NCBI GenBank assembly: GCA_023396045.1
Contig: JAEWXD010000058.1
Span: forward strand, 1-13,802
DNA from: Bacillota bacterium
Lineage (GTDB): Bacteria; Bacillota; Clostridia; Christensenellales; Aristaeellaceae
Direction: 5' to 3'
DNA length: 13,802 bases
Position numbers and translations under genes: made by a program
Shown: positions 1 to 7,018 of the stretch, piece by piece
Layout: every line of letters begins with the position of its first letter
How positions within the stretch are numbered: the first letter of the stretch is position 1
Notes under the pieces: generated by a model
Database searches by the model: none
What the model saw: the letters and a program-made list of their open reading frames with translations, nothing else
What the model was told of the DNA's origin: nothing

Positions 1-112
1 GAGCTGTCAGTGAAGCTGACCGGAGGATTGTAAAGCCGGGCTACACGATTGTAGGGGCTTGCACACCCCTTCGCAATCACACAAAGCCCTACACCTTCAA
101 GCCTTTTTTGCT
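1..112 (+). repeat. Interspersed structured repeat, copy 1 (cut by window edge)
   Basis: This segment shares its layout with 12426-12572 and, reverse-complemented, with 7344-7430. A short hairpin (GTCAG at 6-10 pairs with CTGAC at 16-20) is followed by GGATTG, then a 21-base spacer, then TAGGGGCTTG at 52-61. A distal arm AAAGCCCTA at 83-91 can pair with that last motif, and a T-rich run follows at 103-109. The 5' part of the unit (CCGCCTTGTGTAAAGGGGGC in the other copies) lies outside the window. It contains no gene. Confidence 0.7.
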
Positions 113-238
113 TCTATTGCCTGTTTACACATTCCAAAACATCTCTATATATGTAGAAACAGCATACCAAAAACTGCAGGCACAGATACTTAAATTTTAC
201 CTGATACTAAAATAATCTATTGTATTTTCAAACAAAAA

Positions 239-266
239 TTGATAAAATTTAAACAATAAATATATT
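239..266 (+). promoter_or_regulatory. Possible promoter of glyA-yraN
   Basis: TTGATA at 239-244 and TATATT at 261-266 are separated by 16 bases and lie in AT-rich DNA about 85 bases upstream of the glyA start. Each box has 5 of 6 consensus bases. The surrounding DNA is so AT-rich that chance matches are likely, so this is only a candidate. No glycine riboswitch or T-box-like structure was seen in the leader. Confidence 0.35.
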
Positions 267-352
267 CTTAAACAAGCCAACATACATCATTTTCTATGGT
301 AATTTTTAAGTTTTTCATGTAAAATAAAGAAAAAAGAATATGGGAGGTTGCT

Positions 353-1588
353 ATGGAATTTTTGCATATACAACAATACGATACGGAGTTGGCTTCTGCC
401 ATAGAGCAAGAACTCACAAGGCAAAGGGAGCATATAGAGCTCATCGCATCAGAAAACTTTGTAAGCCCTGCCGTAATGGAGGCTATGGGCAGCCCGCTAA
501 CCAATAAGTACGCAGAAGGCTACCCGGGCAAGCGCTACTATGGTGGTTGTGCCTGTGTGGATATTGCAGAGGACTTGGCACGCAACAGGCTTAAGCAGAT
601 TTTTGGTGCAGAGCATGCCAATGTACAGCCTCACAGCGGTGCACAAGCCAACGCTGCAGTATATTTTGCCGTACTCAAGGCCGGCGATACCGTGATGGGT
701 ATGGATCTTAGCCATGGCGGCCACTTGACCCATGGTTCAAAAGTAAATATGAGCGGCGTGTTCTATAACTTTGTTCCCTATGGTATCAGTCAAAAAACCG
801 GTTGTATTGATATGGAAGAAGTGCGCCAAATCGCCCTTGACTGCAAACCCAAAATGATTGTTGCAGGTGCGTCTGCCTATGCAAGAGCCATTGATTTTGC
901 CGCCTTTCGCCGCATTGCAGATGAAGTGGGTGCCTATCTTATGGTGGATATGGCGCACATTGCCGGCCTTGTTGCCGCAGGTGAACATCAAAACCCTGTA
1001 GAATTTGCAGACTTCGTTACATCTACCACACATAAAACCTTGCGTGGCCCACGCGGAGGCATTATTCTTTGCAAAGAAAAATATGCCAAGGATATAGACA
1101 AAGCTATTTTCCCCGGCACGCAGGGTGGCCCGCTGATGCACATTATTGCCGCCAAAGCTGTTTGTTTTAAGGAGGCTTTAGAGCCAAGCTTTAAAACCTA
1201 TGCACAACAAGTGCGCAAAAATGCCAAAGCTTTGGAGGAAGAATTTACAAAACTTGGTATTAACATGGTTACCGGTGGTACAGACAACCATCTTATTTTG
1301 GTAGATCTTGGCCCAAATGGCAGAACCGGCAAAGAAATGGAAGATCTTTTAGGCAGAGCTAACATTACCGTAAATAAAAACACCGTGCCGGGTGAAACCC
1401 GCAGCCCTTTTGTAACAAGCGGCATACGTGTAGGCACTGCCGCCGTTACCACGCGCGGCTTTAAGGAAGCACAAATGGTGCAGGTAGCACGTTGGTTTAA
1501 ACGCATACTGGACGAAGGCGAAGCAGCCGTTGCGCCCGTGCAAGCTGAAGTCAAAGCACTTATGAAAAACTACCCGCTCTATGAATAA
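353..1588 (+). CDS. glyA: Serine hydroxymethyltransferase
   Basis: This cytoplasmic PLP enzyme converts serine and tetrahydrofolate to glycine and 5,10-methylene-tetrahydrofolate, the main entry of one-carbon units for purine, thymidylate and methionine synthesis. The 411-residue product has the usual family length. Family hallmarks are all present: ELIASENF near residue 27, GKRYYGG near 61, the QPHSGAQAN stretch near 87, D199 and H202 in the VDMAHIAGL motif, and the PLP-binding lysine K228 in TTHKTLRGPRGG. The ATG at 353 follows a GGGAGG ribosome binding site by a normal distance. The gene overlaps the next one by 8 bases (ATGAATAA), which implies co-transcription and coupled translation. 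Nothing in the sequence suggests loss of function. Identification is secure from conserved motifs. Confidence 0.97.
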   Translation: MEFLHIQQYDTELASAIEQELTRQREHIELIASENFVSPAVMEAMGSPLTNKYAEGYPGKRYYGGCACVDIAEDLARNRLKQIFGAEHANVQPHSGAQANAAVYFAVLKAGDTVMGMDLSHGGHLTHGSKVNMSGVFYNFVPYGISQKTGCIDMEEVRQIALDCKPKMIVAGASAYARAIDFAAFRRIADEVGAYLMVDMAHIAGLVAAGEHQNPVEFADFVTSTTHKTLRGPRGGIILCKEKYAKDIDKAIFPGTQGGPLMHIIAAKAVCFKEALEPSFKTYAQQVRKNAKALEEEFTKLGINMVTGGTDNHLILVDLGPNGRTGKEMEDLLGRANITVNKNTVPGETRSPFVTSGIRVGTAAVTTRGFKEAQMVQVARWFKRILDEGEAAVAPVQAEVKALMKNYPLYE

Positions 1589-1937
1589 AGGTGGAAAACA
1601 AGCGCATATTATAGGGCTCATGGGCGAGCAAATCGCCCTTGCCTTTTTATTGCAATGCAATTATACCCACATTGCCAGTCGCTACAAAACACGCTTTGGT
1701 GAAATAGACCTTATAATGCAACAAGGCGATACCCTTGTGTTTGTAGAAGTAAAATACAGGCAAAAGGGCGAAGCGGGCGATGGTTTGCTTGCCATTACTG
1801 CCCGAAAACAAGCACGCTTTCTACAAGCCTGTGAAGAATACCTCTACCAAACAGACTGGCAAGGCCATGTGCGTATAGATGCCATAGAAATCATAGGCAC
1901 ACAGGTACAACACCTGCAAAATGTGATGGGAAATTAG
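1581..1937 (+). CDS. YraN/UPF0102 family putative endonuclease
   Basis: The 118-residue protein matches the small YraN (UPF0102) family, which has a restriction-endonuclease-like fold and a poorly defined role in DNA metabolism. Visible hallmarks are GE at residues 15-16, FGEIDLI with E41 and D43, and FVEVKYR with E56 and K58; together these form the D...ExK core expected for this fold. The C-terminal VRIDAIEI and VQHLQN segments correspond to the normal family ending, so the protein is complete. The start overlaps the glyA stop by 8 bases and has no separate strong ribosome binding site, which suggests translational coupling to glyA. Sequence of a different character begins right after the stop codon, so the native terminator of this operon appears to be displaced. 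Family assignment is firm, and the biochemical role is inferred. Confidence 0.9.
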   Translation: MNKGGKQAHIIGLMGEQIALAFLLQCNYTHIASRYKTRFGEIDLIMQQGDTLVFVEVKYRQKGEAGDGLLAITARKQARFLQACEEYLYQTDWQGHVRIDAIEIIGTQVQHLQNVMGN

Positions 1938-1998
1938 AGAAAAAGCAAGCCAATCCATCAAGAACAAAAGCTGGCTGCCTAATCTGTTCCGTGGAATT

Positions 1999-2553
1999 GT
2001 GGCAAAGGCAAAAGATTTTTTACAAAACCTTATACGAGAAAAGGATATACCGCCCAAACCTATGCTTGATATTGATATGGCAGAGCTCCGTCTTATGCGA
2101 AATCTGATGATAAAGGTACAGGACAAGGCAAGGAAAATTAAAAACTTGCAGGATAAAGTTCTGCCGCAGCTGAAACAGCAGCTTGCCGATACAAAGGGAC
2201 TTTTCAAAGGCAAAGAGCGAAAAGCGTTGGAGGTAAAAATCCAAAAAAACGAAGCGGATATTGCCGACAGACTGGATAAAATCCCCGACACGCTCAAAGA
2301 GGACGGTTATCCCGATGTTCAGATTTTTATGCGTACTTTCCGAGAAATGGAAAGCGTTGTGGAACAGTACAACCGTGACCTTGCCGAGTGGGAACGCCAA
2401 ACCAGCAGGAAACCGACAGCCACCGCTAAAGAACAGCTCAGACCGCCCGAAAAGCAGAGCGTACTAAAACATTTACGTGAGATACAGGAACGCAACAAGC
2501 AGAAACCACCGCAAAAACAGCATAAAAAATCCTTTGACAGAGTTAGCCGATAG
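1999..2553 (+). CDS. C-terminal fragment of a relaxase/mobilization-type protein
   Basis: This open frame of 184 codons starts at a GTG with no ribosome binding site, and the same frame runs open upstream to a TGA at 1924-1926 inside the end of yraN. It therefore looks like the 3' remainder of a longer gene that lost its beginning. The product is highly charged, rich in Lys, Glu and Gln, and probably mostly helical and coiled-coil. It ends in a basic Pro/Gln/Lys-rich tail (PPEKQSVLKHLREIQ, then a KPPQKQHKKSF-type end). I associate this pattern with the C-terminal regions of MobA/MobL-like relaxases of Gram-positive integrative elements, but no catalytic Tyr/His region is present to confirm it. 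Context supports mobile-element origin: a KTR gene and a tnpV remnant lie just downstream. Probably not functional. Confidence 0.45.
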   Translation: MAKAKDFLQNLIREKDIPPKPMLDIDMAELRLMRNLMIKVQDKARKIKNLQDKVLPQLKQQLADTKGLFKGKERKALEVKIQKNEADIADRLDKIPDTLKEDGYPDVQIFMRTFREMESVVEQYNRDLAEWERQTSRKPTATAKEQLRPPEKQSVLKHLREIQERNKQKPPQKQHKKSFDRVSR

Positions 2554-2559
2554 GCATTG

Positions 2560-2594
2560 AAAAACCGCCGTTATGGTGTTATCTATAGCGGCGG
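2560..2594 (-). terminator. Terminator of the tetR-CPBP-KTR operon
   Basis: CCGCCGTTAT (2565-2574) pairs with ATAGCGGCGG (2585-2594) through ten base pairs with one G-U, around a 10-base loop. Read on the minus strand, the stem is followed at once by five T residues (A run at 2560-2564). It lies 10 bases beyond the stop of the KTR gene, as expected for an intrinsic terminator. Confidence 0.8.
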
Positions 2595-2603
2595 CATACA
2601 TAA

Positions 2604-2777
2604 TTATTTACTAACTGCAAGCGTGATTTTCATATCCTGAACATTGATAATTGTTTCCTGATTACATTTTGGACAGTAGAGAGGAAAGTTTTTTAATTCC
2701 GTGTCTTCCCGTATCATAGTACGGGTTTTATTGCCGCATACAGGGCAATATATCCATTCTGAAATAATAGTTAGCAT
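2604..2777 (-). CDS. Cysteine-rich KTR-type small zinc-ribbon protein
   Basis: This 57-residue frame begins MLTIISEWIYC and carries two CPxC knuckles, C11-P-V-C14 and C35-P-K-C38. An NKTR motif at residues 16-19 and the segment REDTELKNFPLYC complete the pattern. It matches the cysteine-rich KTR family, found mainly on conjugative transposons and other integrative elements of Bacillota, whose function is unknown. The four cysteines suggest a bound zinc ion. The ATG at 2777 is 9 bases beyond the CPBP stop, and the GGTGATG just upstream, overlapping that stop, could serve as a weak ribosome binding site, so translation is probably coupled. It is the last gene of the operon and is followed by a terminator. 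Family assignment is confident, and any link to CPBP function is inferred from position only. Confidence 0.88.
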   Translation of the reverse strand: MLTIISEWIYCPVCGNKTRTMIREDTELKNFPLYCPKCNQETIINVQDMKITLAVSK

Positions 2778-2786
2778 ATAATATCA

Positions 2787-3530
2787 TCACCGCTTATCTT
2801 TATTTTCATATTCATCAAATTGTTTTGTTTTTTTCAATATCCATAGTGCGTAACTTACGCTAACAATACATAATACTGCACTTGAAATAATATGAAACTT
2901 CATTGAAGAATTCTCAACAGCAAAAACGCTCGAAGAATTTACAAAACTATGTGCAATAATACACGGCAAAAGGCTCTTTCCTTTGTAAAAAATAATCGTA
3001 AAAAGAATGCCCATTGCGATTGCATAACAAACTTGTAAGAGTGTAGGTATTAAATCTTTTCCGTTTAGTAAGTTTACAATATGTCCAATTCCAAAAGTAA
3101 CACTTGAGATAACAATCGCCAACTTTACATTATCCTTGTATAATGCTTTGAACAGAAATCCACGAAAAATAATTTCTTCAATGAATCCAACGCAGAGCAT
3201 ACTTAAAATATATAACACAGTTTCTAAAACAGACAACTTCATCGTAACGCCATTCCACAGGTTAATACTCATAATTAGAAGTAGCGGAGTAAAATATAAG
3301 TAATTTCTAAGGCTTCCATTAAAAGAACACAGACCGTATTTTTCTTTTAAGTTGTGTTTACGCACAAAGCCTAAAAGAAGCAATGTAAAAACGATAGCAA
3401 CGGGTGCAGTAATTATTTTTTCAGTGCCAAGCGAAGCAGAAAAGCTGTCAGCAACACTGAACAAAACAATATAGGAAATAATCCAAACTAATAAGAAATT
3501 TAATTCATTTTTCTTATATAAACGATACAT
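2787..3530 (-). CDS. CPBP family intramembrane glutamic protease
   Basis: The 247-residue protein is very hydrophobic with about seven or eight predicted membrane segments, and carries the three conserved motifs of CPBP (Abi/CAAX-protease-like) enzymes. These are E118-E119-x-x-x-R123 in FIEEIIFRG, F146-x-x-x-H150 in FGIGH, and H194-x-x-x-N198 in HSFVN. The family cleaves peptide bonds inside or near the membrane; members are linked to bacteriocin maturation or self-immunity and to prenyl-protein processing. The actual substrate cannot be read from the sequence. Its ATG shares one base with the tetR stop (TAATG), so the two are translated together, and the KTR gene follows after 9 bases. Low GC and lack of the GCC/GGC codons common in glyA or the dehydrogenase fit acquisition with the mobile element. 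All active-site residues are present. Confidence 0.9.
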   Translation of the reverse strand: MYRLYKKNELNFLLVWIISYIVLFSVADSFSASLGTEKIITAPVAIVFTLLLLGFVRKHNLKEKYGLCSFNGSLRNYLYFTPLLLIMSINLWNGVTMKLSVLETVLYILSMLCVGFIEEIIFRGFLFKALYKDNVKLAIVISSVTFGIGHIVNLLNGKDLIPTLLQVCYAIAMGILFTIIFYKGKSLLPCIIAHSFVNSSSVFAVENSSMKFHIISSAVLCIVSVSYALWILKKTKQFDEYENKDKR

Positions 3531-4093
3531 TATAATCTTCCTTTTAATGAATAAATTATTCCATCAAATACCAACTCTAAATCAGATATAATCGTCTGCT
3601 CGTCATAGGTTATTTCGTTATTTGCAAACATACTTGCATATCCGTGTGCAATCAAAAACAATGAACGAAAAATAGTTTTTGCTTGTTCTGTATTGATCCC
3701 TGCCTCTTTACTGAGTGTAGCTATAATAGGCTGTAATTCTTCAGAATTTATCAACTCAGAAATGTTTTTTCCTTTAAACTCATTTGTTTGAAAGAGAAAC
3801 CGAAACAAATTTTTCTCTGTTTCAGCAAAGCGTATATAATTCAGTCCAATATTTTTCATCGGATTTTCACTCTGAATATTAGTTATATATTCGGAATGAT
3901 ATTCATCTGCCTTAACATATACAGTTTTTTTCAATTCCTCTATTGTTTTAAAATGATACATAACAGGTTGAGTGGAACAGCCTAATTTTTTTGATACAGT
4001 TCGTGCATTGATATTTTCTGCTCCTTCACTTCGTGCTATCTCAAATGCCGCATCTATAATCATCTCTTTTGTAATTTTCACCTTTGGTGGCAT
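3530..4093 (-). CDS. TetR/AcrR family transcriptional regulator
   Basis: This is a ligand-responsive repressor of 187 residues. The N-terminal helix-turn-helix domain is clear: the helix MIIDAAFEIARSEG is followed by INARTVSKKLGCSTQPVMYHF, the canonical TetR pattern ending in the Y-H-F recognition helix. The rest is a divergent helical ligand-binding/dimerization domain. A longer version starting at GTG 4102 is possible, but that GTG sits in the ribosome binding site (AGAGG, 4102-4106), so the ATG at 4093, 8 bases downstream, is preferred. It is first in a three-gene operon. A dyad of 24 bases lies between its start and a consensus promoter, so it very likely represses its own operon. The inducer is unknown. 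Confidence 0.92.
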   Translation of the reverse strand: MPPKVKITKEMIIDAAFEIARSEGAENINARTVSKKLGCSTQPVMYHFKTIEELKKTVYVKADEYHSEYITNIQSENPMKNIGLNYIRFAETEKNLFRFLFQTNEFKGKNISELINSEELQPIIATLSKEAGINTEQAKTIFRSLFLIAHGYASMFANNEITYDEQTIISDLELVFDGIIYSLKGRL

Positions 4094-4118
4094 TGTTTTC
4101 ACCTCTTCATCATTTTAT

Positions 4119-4142
4119 AACTACAGTTATATAACAGTAATT
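4119..4142. promoter_or_regulatory. Putative TetR operator (24-base dyad)
   Basis: The dyad is centred between 4130 and 4131. Left half AACTACAGTTAT and right half ATAACAGTAATT are complementary at 10 of 12 positions, with the core GTTATATAAC perfectly palindromic. It touches the -10 box of the tetR promoter and covers the expected transcription start, the usual place for a TetR-type repressor site. That the adjacent regulator binds here is inference. Confidence 0.75.
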
Positions 4143-4168
4143 ATAATTAAAAGAGAGCTTTTTGTCAA
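4140..4168 (-). promoter_or_regulatory. Consensus promoter of the tetR-CPBP-KTR operon
   Basis: On the minus strand TTGACA (4168-4163) and TATAAT (4145-4140) are both perfect sigma-A consensus boxes with the optimal 17-base spacer. The operator dyad at 4119-4142 overlaps the -10 box. Such a strong promoter needs tight repression, which fits autoregulation by the TetR protein. Confidence 0.88.
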
Positions 4169-4198
4169 GTTTGGTAACGAAACTAAAATAAAAATAAG

Positions 4199-4222
4199 CG
4201 GCAGAGCTTTTACCCTCTGCCG
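4199..4222 (-). terminator. Terminator downstream of the tnpV remnant
   Basis: CGGCAGAG (4199-4206) pairs perfectly with CTCTGCCG (4215-4222) around an 8-base loop. On the minus strand a T-rich run (CTTATTTTTATTTT) follows. It lies 11 bases past the tnpV stop and about 30 bases upstream of the -35 box of the tetR promoter, so it would insulate the cargo operon. Confidence 0.75.
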
Positions 4223-4233
4223 TCTTTATCTAC

Positions 4234-4613
4234 TTATCCGAAGATAATTTCCTTATTCAAAATCTCCCTTGCACACGCTTGTATATTATTCATTCTCTGC
4301 ACCCACTCTAAGGCGTTTTCCGACTTTAACTGTTCTGTTATGCCCTGCGACTGTTTCATCTGTTCCACAAGCCTTTCAAAGCGTTCCTCCGTCTGTTTAT
4401 CGACATCGACAAGTATTCATTTAACTTACCACTTGTGAGCAGCGTAGTGTAAAATATTTTGTTATGTTTCTGTAAATAGCGTTTGTGTCGCTGTTCCCAT
4501 AAGCCGATAGGCTTGTGTTATTTTTCGGTTGGTAATGTAAGACAAGGAATATAATAATCTCCTTGTAGTTCATACCACAGACCGTTGTTTTCATCATAAA
4601 TATACTTTTCTAT
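4234..4613 (-). pseudogene. tnpV: tnpV pseudogene (transposon-encoded protein)
   Basis: Joining frames gives a protein of about 126 residues with the TnpV signature. Segments read in order are NGLWYELQGDYYIP, then PIGLWEQRHKRYLQ, LLTSGKLNEYL, DKQTEERFERLVEQ, GITEQLKSENALEWVQRM and a short C-terminus. TnpV is a small protein of Tn4451-like and related elements with a proposed accessory role in transposition. Three lesions are visible. The expected start is ATA (4613-4611), placed 7 bases after a good GGAGGA. A TAA at 4520-4518 interrupts the frame before HKPIG, where a CAA Gln codon would restore it. A one-base deletion near 4410 shifts the frame after NEYL. The gene cannot give a full protein. 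Its presence marks the surrounding DNA as a degraded mobile element. Confidence 0.85.
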
Positions 4614-5297
4614 TAAAAAATCCTCCGTTATAATATATTCGCATATATGTCACAGTTCTCCGATTGCCACACTCTGTTATATCTTGTTATCAGATTTTCT
4701 TGCCCTTGAATTTGCCCTTATGAGCAATCAGGGAAAGAGTAAACTTGTGTGAAATCATATAAAGAGATAAGGCGAACACATTGCGATAAATCCTTTATTT
4801 TCAAGGCTTTTGGAGGATTTTATTGATAATCTACGGAGAGCAATAATCACTCATAATTTTATGGTTTTCAAATTCCAATTTATTTCACAATCCTTTATTA
4901 TATTGTAATCTTAAACGCTTTAACCTTGCCGGCTTAGTTATGCCATTTTGCAGTGTAACATTTCAAGAGCTTGCCTTGTTGGAGGGATATGAAAAGGCGA
5001 AAAGAAACAGATTTCAAATATCAAAGTATTGATTTTTCCCTACATCACGCTTTGGTATACAAAAAGCAGACTGTATAGGTAATATGCTTTTTCTAAACGA
5101 TTTGCAAAATGCAGAAGTTCTGTTCCATTGCTTCCACTTGGGCAAAGGGTAACGGCTTAGCCTATTCATAAAACAGCGTACCTTTTTTATGCTCCAAGCC
5201 AAGTGCAAAAGGATTATTTTCTTAGTGTTATCGGCTTTATAAGCAAATGACAAAGCTTTATGATGGCAAAACTAAAGCATATAAAAAAGCTTTAAAG
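4614..5297. other. Gene-poor stretch with unreadable remnants
   Basis: No complete gene is supported in about 680 bases. Immediately 5' of tnpV on the minus strand, a short open frame ends at 4690 with a basic tail (IAHKGKFKGKKI). It could be the 3' end of the gene that once preceded tnpV, but I do not recognise it. Further on, frames are broken by many stops in all readings. The right boundary of the inserted element must lie somewhere here, but no target-site duplication was found by eye. Confidence 0.5.
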
Positions 5298-5327
5298 TTC
5301 ACTTCAAGTTGTATTATGATGTATAAT
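5298..5327 (+). promoter_or_regulatory. Probable promoter of the alcohol dehydrogenase gene
   Basis: A consensus TATAAT at 5322-5327 lies 24 bases upstream of the start codon, with a weaker TTCACT (4 of 6) at 5298-5303 after an 18-base spacer. The resulting leader would be short, with the AGGAGG ribosome binding site at 5339-5344. Confidence 0.55.
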
Positions 5328-5350
5328 ATAGAAAAGCGAGGAGGTTTTCA

Positions 5351-6529
5351 ATGGAAAATTTTAATTTTTATTCTCCCACATACTTTGCCTTTGGCAAAAA
5401 GCGTGAAAACGATTGTGGTGCGTTGGTAAAACAATTTGGCGGCACAAAGGTGCTTGTACACTTTGGGGGTGGCTCTGTGGTGCGCTCCGGCTTGCTTGCA
5501 AGGGTGGAAGAATCCTTGAAGGTCGCCTCTATCCCCTATGTAGAACTGGGCGGTGTACTACCCAACCCAAGAAGTGGCCTTGTGTATGAAGGCATAGCGC
5601 TTTGTAAGAAAGAAAATGTAGACTTTATTTTGGCTGTGGGTGGCGGCAGCACCATAGACTCTGCCAAAGCCATTGCCGCAGGCGTGGTATACGATGGCGA
5701 CTTTTGGGATTTTTATGAAGGCAAACGTATAGAACAAGCCTTGCCTATTGGCACTGTGCTTACCATTGCCGCTGCCGGCAGTGAAGGTTCCCCCGACTCT
5801 GTAATCACCTTAGAGGACGGTATGCTCAAACGCGGTGCATCCGGTGATGCTATTCGCCCTAAGTTCTCTGTACTAAACCCGGAGCTTACAGCCACATTGC
5901 CCGCTTACCAAACCGCCTGTGGTATTACCGATATTATGGCTCACCTGTACGAGCGTTACTTAACCAACACCAAAGAGGTGGAAGTAACCGACCGTATGAT
6001 AGAGTCTTTACTGCTTACATTAAAGACCCAAGCGCCTAAGCTTATGGCAGACCTTACCAACTATGAAGCCCGTGCCAATATTCTTTGGGCCGGTATGGTG
6101 GCGCACAACAATGTGGTTGGTGTTGGCCGCAGCCAAGACTGGACAAGCCACCAAATAGAACATGAACTTTCTGCCGTATACGATTGTGCCCACGGCGCCG
6201 GCCTTGCTGTAACCATGCCAGCCGTATTCACCTACAATTTACAACATGATGTAATGCGCTTTGCACAAGTGGCAGTGCGTGTTTGGGGCTGCGATATGGA
6301 CTTTGCAAACCCGGAACGCACAGCCAAAGCCGGTATCAAAGCATTACAAAATTTTCTTATAAGCATTGGCATGCCCAAAAACTTTGCAGAGCTGGGTGCA
6401 AAGGAAGAAGATATTGCAAAAATGGCCTATACCTGCTGTTATGGCAAAGGCAATGGCAGCGGCCAAATTGGTGGCTTTGTGCGTTTAAACCAACAAGATG
6501 TAGAAGCCATTTACAAACTCATGCTATAG
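5351..6529 (+). CDS. Iron-containing alcohol dehydrogenase, NADPH-dependent butanol dehydrogenase (YqhD/BdhA) type
   Basis: This cytoplasmic enzyme reduces aldehydes to alcohols, likely butyraldehyde or other short-chain aldehydes, with NAD(P)H. The 392-residue length suits the YqhD/BDH branch of group III dehydrogenases. The metal ligands fall at D194, H198, H267 and H281, the spacing of that branch. The dinucleotide site shows GGGSTIDSAK near residues 96-105. The GGGSV motif near residue 39 occupies the place where NAD-specific enzymes usually have Asp, which favours NADPH (inference from the family). The ATG follows AGGAGG by 6 bases. It appears monocistronic: own promoter upstream, and a bidirectional terminator about 180 bases downstream. 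In a fermentative anaerobe it would serve redox balance or aldehyde detoxification. Class is certain; the exact substrate is not. Confidence 0.93.
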   Translation: MENFNFYSPTYFAFGKKRENDCGALVKQFGGTKVLVHFGGGSVVRSGLLARVEESLKVASIPYVELGGVLPNPRSGLVYEGIALCKKENVDFILAVGGGSTIDSAKAIAAGVVYDGDFWDFYEGKRIEQALPIGTVLTIAAAGSEGSPDSVITLEDGMLKRGASGDAIRPKFSVLNPELTATLPAYQTACGITDIMAHLYERYLTNTKEVEVTDRMIESLLLTLKTQAPKLMADLTNYEARANILWAGMVAHNNVVGVGRSQDWTSHQIEHELSAVYDCAHGAGLAVTMPAVFTYNLQHDVMRFAQVAVRVWGCDMDFANPERTAKAGIKALQNFLISIGMPKNFAELGAKEEDIAKMAYTCCYGKGNGSGQIGGFVRLNQQDVEAIYKLML

Positions 6530-6700
6530 GTCATATATATAAAATCAACATTGCACAGGGTTCACAAAACGCATCCCGTTTGAGCCGACCCATAGCATTG
6601 TAGAGGCAGGCAAAAGCAAGCAATGTAGAATGCAGCCATAAGAACGGCACCGTCGCTGCTTTGTTTTCTGTAAATTTTTGGCGTAAAACAAGCCCAATCA

Positions 6701-6733
6701 AAAAAACCGGCAACGCAATGTTGTCGGTTTTTT
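6701..6733. terminator. Bidirectional intrinsic terminator
   Basis: ACCGGCAAC (6706-6714) pairs with GTTGTCGGT (6720-6728) with one G-U, around GCAAT. An A run at 6701-6706 and a T run at 6728-6733 extend the stem and supply a U-tract on either strand. It sits between the dehydrogenase gene and the minus-strand pair ending at 6756, so it can serve both. Confidence 0.85.
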
Positions 6734-6755
6734 GTATGTAAACAGTTGTTGTTGT

Positions 6756-7013
6756 TTATTTCCCTATGGGCAAGCCGTCTGTTTTCTGTACTTCTTCCCC
6801 CTCTATAATATAGTTTAAAAAGTGCCATATATATTCTTTGGTATCAAGCTCAGCATAGCAATTGCCGTGCAAAAAGCGCAAAGCAATGAGGGCTTTTTTA
6901 CGCTTGCCGGTATCATATAGCTTTATATCTGCATCGGGGAAGGTTATAGTAAAGATAGGCTCGCCGGTGGGCTTGCGCACGCCTCGTATAGGTGCGCTGA
7001 TATAATCTATCAA
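6756..7013 (-). CDS. Hypothetical protein, likely C-terminal half of a frameshifted membrane-anchored protein
   Basis: This 85-codon frame starts at a TTG with only a distant AAGG upstream, a weak initiation site. The product (LIDYISAPIRGVRKPTGEPIF onward) reads like a small mixed alpha/beta domain without membrane segments, and I do not recognise its family. The same frame stays open upstream to 7043, giving SVTDEGKIDKLIDYI, which reads naturally as a continuation of the neighbouring frame ending NGK. Deleting two bases (a GT repeated at about 7039-7043) would fuse both frames into one protein of about 157 residues with an N-terminal anchor and this domain outside the membrane. It may therefore be a pseudogene, a sequencing error, or two coupled genes. 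Confidence 0.55.
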   Translation of the reverse strand: MIDYISAPIRGVRKPTGEPIFTITFPDADIKLYDTGKRKKALIALRFLHGNCYAELDTKEYIWHFLNYIIEGEEVQKTDGLPIGK

Positions 7014-7018
7014 TTTAT

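Noticed and set aside
267..352. Riboswitch in the glyA leader
   Set aside because: The leader is very AT-rich, short and without the paired elements of a glycine or T-box leader.
737..1141. Long antisense open frame inside glyA
   Set aside because: It lies fully within a conserved enzyme gene, has no ribosome binding site and its product shows no recognisable pattern; it results from codon bias of glyA. The same applies to other antisense frames within yraN, the dehydrogenase and the secreted proteins.
5014..5253. Minus-strand frame of 79 codons
   Set aside because: It starts at a TTG without a ribosome binding site, has an unusual mix of residues and no recognisable family. Probably chance or a decayed remnant.
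1938..5297. Target-site duplication or att repeats of the inserted element
   Set aside because: No convincing direct repeat between the yraN 3' end and the 4.7-5.35 kb region was found by eye, so element borders are given as approximate only.
5247..5429. Short plus-strand frame overlapping the dehydrogenase start
   Set aside because: It runs through the promoter and into another frame of the dehydrogenase gene, and has no ribosome binding site.
6531..6828. Overlapping minus-strand frames across the terminator
   Set aside because: They cross a strong bidirectional terminator and lack initiation signals.
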